A stretch of 64,000 nt of DNA from Frigidibacter sp. ROC022. Its GTDB lineage: Bacteria; Pseudomonadota; Alphaproteobacteria; Rhodobacterales; Rhodobacteraceae. The notes under the pieces were generated by a model, which worked only from the letters and a program-made list of their open reading frames with translations, was not told where the DNA came from and did not search any database. The translations under genes were made by a program, and so were the position numbers. Each line of letters opens with the position of its first letter. The stretch's first letter is position 1. The stretch covers positions 573,001 to 637,000 of the forward strand of contig NZ_JANQDU010000002.1 of the NCBI RefSeq assembly GCF_024723735.1, in the 5' to 3' direction. This document shows, in pieces, positions 61,195 to 64,000 of this stretch.

Positions 61195-62484
61195 ATGGTC
61201 GATATCGCCACACGGGTCTATGACCACCGCTGGAAGATCGACCCGATCGTTCGGTCTCTGGTCGACACCGATTTCTACAAGCTGCTGATGTGCCAGTCGG
61301 TGTTCCGCAATCATCGCGACACCCAGGTGACCTTCAGCCTGATCAACCGCAGCAAGCAGATCCGGCTGGCCGAGCTGATCGACGAGGGCGAGCTGCGCGA
61401 GCAGCTGGACCATGTCCGCTCGCTGTCGCTGAGCCGGGGGGAATCCACCTGGCTGCGCGGCAACACCTTCTATGGCAAGCGGCAGATGTTCCGGCCCGAC
61501 TTCATGGAATGGTTCGAGGGCATGCGCCTGCCGCCCTACGAGCTGGAAAAGCGCGACGGGCAATACGAGCTGACCTTCGAAGGCAACTGGCCCGAGGTGA
61601 TGCTGTGGGAGATTCCGGCGCTGGCGGTGCTGATGGAGCTGCGTTCGCGCCGGGTCCAGTCGACCATGGGCAAGTTCGAGCTTCAGGTCCTCTATGCCCG
61701 TGCGATGACCAAGCTCTGGGAAAAGGTCGAGAAGCTGCGCCCCTATGACGTGCGGATCGCGGATTTCGGCACGCGGCGGCGGCACTCCTTCCTGTGGCAG
61801 GACTGGTGCGTGCAGGCGATGCAGGAGGGGCTGGGCGACAAGTTCGTCGGCACCTCGAACTGCCTGATCGCGATGCGCCGCGACATCGAGGCGATCGGCA
61901 CCAATGCGCATGAGCTGCCGATGATCTATTCGGCGCTGGCCGACAGCGACGAGGAGCTGCATCGTGCGCCCTATCAGGTGCTGGCTGACTGGCAGGAAGA
62001 GCACGAGGGCAACCTGCTGATCATCCTGCCCGATACCTATGGAACCGAAGGCTTCCTGCGCGATGCGCCGGACTGGCTGGCGAGCTGGACCGGGATTCGG
62101 ATCGATTCGGGCGATCCGGCGGCCGGCGCCGAGACCGCGATCAACTGGTGGAAGAGCCGGGGCGAGGACCCGCGCGAAAAGCTGGTGATCTTTTCCGACG
62201 GGCTGGATGTGGACAAGATCATCGATCTGCAAAAGCGGTTCCAGGGCCGGGTCAAGATCAGCTTCGGCTGGGGCACCAAGCTGACCAACGATTTCCGCGG
62301 CCTGGTCAAGGACGACGCGCTGGCGCCCTTCTCGCTGGTCTGCAAGGCGATCTCGGCCAATGGCCGCCCGACGGTCAAGCTCAGCGACAATCCGGCCAAG
62401 GCGATGGGCCCGGCCGAGGAGATCGCGCGTTACAAGAGGGTGTTCGGCGTCGGCGCCCAGGAAACGATCGCGGTCGAGGTCTAG
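61195..62484 (+). CDS. pncB: Nicotinate phosphoribosyltransferase
   Basis: A 429-residue enzyme that makes nicotinate mononucleotide from nicotinate and PRPP. Visible signatures are [19 protein letters not shown] near the N-terminus, [12 protein letters not shown] (phosphate site with the regulatory His), [12 protein letters not shown] and GIRIDSGDP with [16 protein letters not shown] lies 9 bases before the ATG at 61195. Length is usual for the PncB subgroup. It works directly after PncA. Confidence 0.96.
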   Translation: MVDIATRVYDHRWKIDPIVRSLVDTDFYKLLMCQSVFRNHRDTQVTFSLINRSKQIRLAELIDEGELREQLDHVRSLSLSRGESTWLRGNTFYGKRQMFRPDFMEWFEGMRLPPYELEKRDGQYELTFEGNWPEVMLWEIPALAVLMELRSRRVQSTMGKFELQVLYARAMTKLWEKVEKLRPYDVRIADFGTRRRHSFLWQDWCVQAMQEGLGDKFVGTSNCLIAMRRDIEAIGTNAHELPMIYSALADSDEELHRAPYQVLADWQEEHEGNLLIILPDTYGTEGFLRDAPDWLASWTGIRIDSGDPAAGAETAINWWKSRGEDPREKLVIFSDGLDVDKIIDLQKRFQGRVKISFGWGTKLTNDFRGLVKDDALAPFSLVCKAISANGRPTVKLSDNPAKAMGPAEEIARYKRVFGVGAQETIAVEV

Positions 62485-62502
62485 GGGCGGCCGAAACCGC
62501 CC
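62485..62502 (+). terminator. Hairpin after pncB
   Basis: GGGCGG (62485-62490) and CCGCCC (62497-62502) pair around CCGAAA directly after the pncB stop. A short T-containing stretch follows (CTTCTGTT). Likely end of the pncA-pncB transcript. Confidence 0.55.
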
Positions 62503-62756
62503 GACCTTCTGTTCATCAGGTCAAGGGGCGTCCGTGCAGGGTGCGGGCGGGTGCGGCATGGCCGGACCCGCAACCTTTGCGCGTGCAGGAAACAATGTGT
62601 TCACCGGAAACGGCGCATCCAGCCAACTGAACTGTTGACAAGTAAGTTCGCCTAATGCAGGATTAGGTCAGTTAATAAGTGATTTCGGTGTGTCGCTTAC
62701 CCAACCTTTCGTGGCCTCGGTTCCCCGGGGCCACCTGCGCGAAGAAGGCCAGGCAG

Positions 62757-63269
62757 ATGTTCGACGATGTTTCCTCTTTCCCGGTTCAAACTCCCGAAGA
62801 CGGTGCCCAGTATCGTCTGCCGTGGACCCGCGCCGGCGGAACCACCTTCGACTTCGGCGAACTGGCCATTTCCGGATACCACATCGCCGCATGCGCCAGC
62901 TTCGGCCTGCCGGCCGTCTCGCGCAGCACCCTGCCCGAGGCCTGGGTGTCGGAATATACCGAAGATGCTCTCATGTTGCGTGATCCGGTCATGCTCTGGA
63001 TCTACGCCCATTCCGGCGTCACGAGGTTGAGCCAGATCAAAGAAGACGACGATTCCGGCATCATGGCCCGCGCCGCACGGCACGGGCTGAAATACGGCGC
63101 CGTGGTCAGCCATGGCACCGAATCCAGCGGCAAGCTCCTGTCCTACGGGATTTTCTACCGCGATGACCGTGAATTCACCGACGACGAACTGGAATTGCTG
63201 CGGCTCCGCGTTCAGAGCCTGCACAATACCTCGGTGACATTCGCGGCGCGGAAAAAGACTTTCAAGTAA
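62757..63269 (+). CDS. Stand-alone autoinducer (acyl-homoserine lactone) binding-domain protein
   Basis: A 170-residue protein matching only the N-terminal ligand-binding domain of LuxR-type quorum-sensing receptors. Signatures include FGLPAVSRSTLPEAWVSEYTEDALMLRDPVMLW, with the Trp/Tyr/Asp-Pro ligand-pocket residues, and GLKYGAVVSH. The DNA-binding helix-turn-helix normally found in the last 65 residues is missing, and the protein ends naturally at TFK with a stop. The ATG at 62757 has AAGG about 8 bases upstream; a start at 62679 is less likely. Such proteins could sequester signal or inactivate a full LuxR partner. No luxI is in the window. Confidence 0.8.
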   Translation: MFDDVSSFPVQTPEDGAQYRLPWTRAGGTTFDFGELAISGYHIAACASFGLPAVSRSTLPEAWVSEYTEDALMLRDPVMLWIYAHSGVTRLSQIKEDDDSGIMARAARHGLKYGAVVSHGTESSGKLLSYGIFYRDDREFTDDELELLRLRVQSLHNTSVTFAARKKTFK

Positions 63270-63364
63270 ATCATTGATGTGACCCGCGGCCGCCGATTTC
63301 CGGCATCAGGTCGCGGACAGGTAACGATCGGGGCCAGCCCTGGCCCTTCGCGTAAACAAAAAAG

Positions 63365-63397
63365 GAACCCCGCCCTGTGTCGGGCAGGGCGGGGTTC
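63365..63397. terminator. Bidirectional intrinsic terminator
   Basis: GAACCCCGCCCTG (63365-63377) and CAGGGCGGGGTTC (63385-63397) are perfect 13-base arms around TGTCGGG. A-rich sequence (AAACAAAAAA) precedes it, giving a U-run for the minus-strand gene. It separates the convergent autoinducer-binding and RES genes. Confidence 0.9.
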
Positions 63398-63433
63398 TGC
63401 GCTTTCTCCCCCCTGCCCTTTCACGAAGACGGT

Positions 63434-64000
63434 TCAGGCCACCGCCCGGATCGCGTAATCCGGCGTGCCTTCCCAGACCAGATCCCAGGACGCGCCCGGC
63501 CGGACGTTCTGGATCGCGTTCGGCTCGAAACAGACCAGGCAGTCCTTTCCCGCGACCGGGGCCCGGACCGAAGGGTAGATCAGCCCCCGCGACCCTTCCC
63601 GGCGCAAGCGGTCGGCCAGGGTCTGGCCCTCGGGATAGCCGAGCGCCGGCTCGGGGTTCAGCGCCGGATGCTCCGGCTCATCGGTGATGTCGTCGAAGAC
63701 GCCGATGAAATCGGCCAGCAGCTCGACATAGCGGGCGCTGTCGTGGAACGCGCCGGTGAAGCCCAGCTCGCGGGTCCGGTGCCAGGCCACCTCGGCGATC
63801 GAGACCATCGCCTCCCAGGCGCAATACCAGGCCCCCCGCTCTTCCGTGTTGAACCGGTTGCCGCCCCGCCGTGTATAGGTGAAGGCGGCGTTGACATGGC
63901 TGTCGCCATCGACCCGCAGGTCCCGGCTGCGCCGGTGCCAGGCCAGTTCGCGCGGGTCCAGATGCGGGTTGCGGCCGCGTTCGGCCTGCAACCGGCCGCT
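63434..64000 (-). CDS. RES-domain protein (5' end outside the window)
   Basis: At least 188 codons, open to the window edge. The RES signature is visible: FTYTRRGGNRFNTEERGAWYCAWE, followed by VAWHR and the C-terminal LIYPSVRAPVAGKDCLVCFEP. RES proteins include NAD-degrading toxins of type II toxin-antitoxin pairs, and also solo proteins. No antitoxin is downstream (the terminator follows), so it would have to be upstream, beyond the window. Whether it is a toxin cannot be decided here. A TTG at 63991 is not a convincing start. Confidence 0.82.
   Translation of the reverse strand, partial: SGRLQAERGRNPHLDPRELAWHRRSRDLRVDGDSHVNAAFTYTRRGGNRFNTEERGAWYCAWEAMVSIAEVAWHRTRELGFTGAFHDSARYVELLADFIGVFDDITDEPEHPALNPEPALGYPEGQTLADRLRREGSRGLIYPSVRAPVAGKDCLVCFEPNAIQNVRPGASWDLVWEGTPDYAIRAVA

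Overview
The window is GC-rich with dense operons, many of them linked by ATGA stop/start overlaps. It reads as an alphaproteobacterium of the order Rhodobacterales (the Rhodobacter/Paracoccus neighbourhood). The evidence is a core block of NDUFA9-like protein, uppP, gltD, GFA genes and gltB, homologues of the Rhodobacter gene transfer agent (GTA) head spike proteins, and a RutR-type regulator. I cannot name the species.

Layout. (1) 1-7547: a catabolic cluster with two creatinase-like M24 proteins, an Asp/Glu-racemase-superfamily protein, a fumarylacetoacetate hydrolase (FAH) family protein, two short-chain dehydrogenases (SDR) and a D-2-hydroxyacid dehydrogenase. No regulator or transporter is visible in it. 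(2) 7920-13422: a small, AT-richer integrative element with an intact DUF4102-type tyrosine integrase, an AlpA-like regulator, a putative replication protein and small unknown genes. An IS21 istA remnant and an IS481-like remnant flank it. (3) 13462-20701 (minus): ferredoxin, RutR-like TetR, and an operon for a TauABC/NMT1-type transporter with a cytosine-deaminase-like amidohydrolase, an FAD oxidase and a creatininase-family protein, which looks like uptake and degradation of a cyclic amide or pyrimidine-like compound. Its promoter carries a near match to the RutR operator. (4) 21438-26511: a complete four-carbon acid-sugar pathway (denD, ltnD, otnK, otnC, otnI) plus a RidA-like protein, converting D-erythronate and L-threonate to dihydroxyacetone phosphate. 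(5) 26675-37022: a LacI regulator followed by a long operon with NagB-like, SIS, NagA-like, ceramidase-like and N-acylglucosamine-2-epimerase-like proteins and a complete MalEFGK-type ABC importer. There is no sugar kinase, and several catalytic residues differ from the namesake enzymes, so this looks like an undescribed amino-sugar catabolic route.

(6) 37119-48389: a surface polysaccharide locus with three glycosyltransferases, two P-loop sulfotransferase-like proteins, a methyltransferase, a Wzy-like polymerase and a Wzx-like flippase. In its middle, on the opposite strand, sit two genes resembling the GTA head spike base and spike fibre. In Rhodobacter these spikes bind the capsule, so receptor synthesis and receptor-binding genes are side by side here.

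(7) 48844-64000: housekeeping genes: tRNA-Leu(CAG), NDUFA9-like protein, uppP, gltD, two GFA-family genes, gltB, a fosmidomycin-type MFS exporter, an AbrB-family membrane protein, pncA and pncB. The window ends with a stand-alone acyl-homoserine-lactone-binding domain without a DNA-binding domain, and a RES-family gene cut by the window edge.
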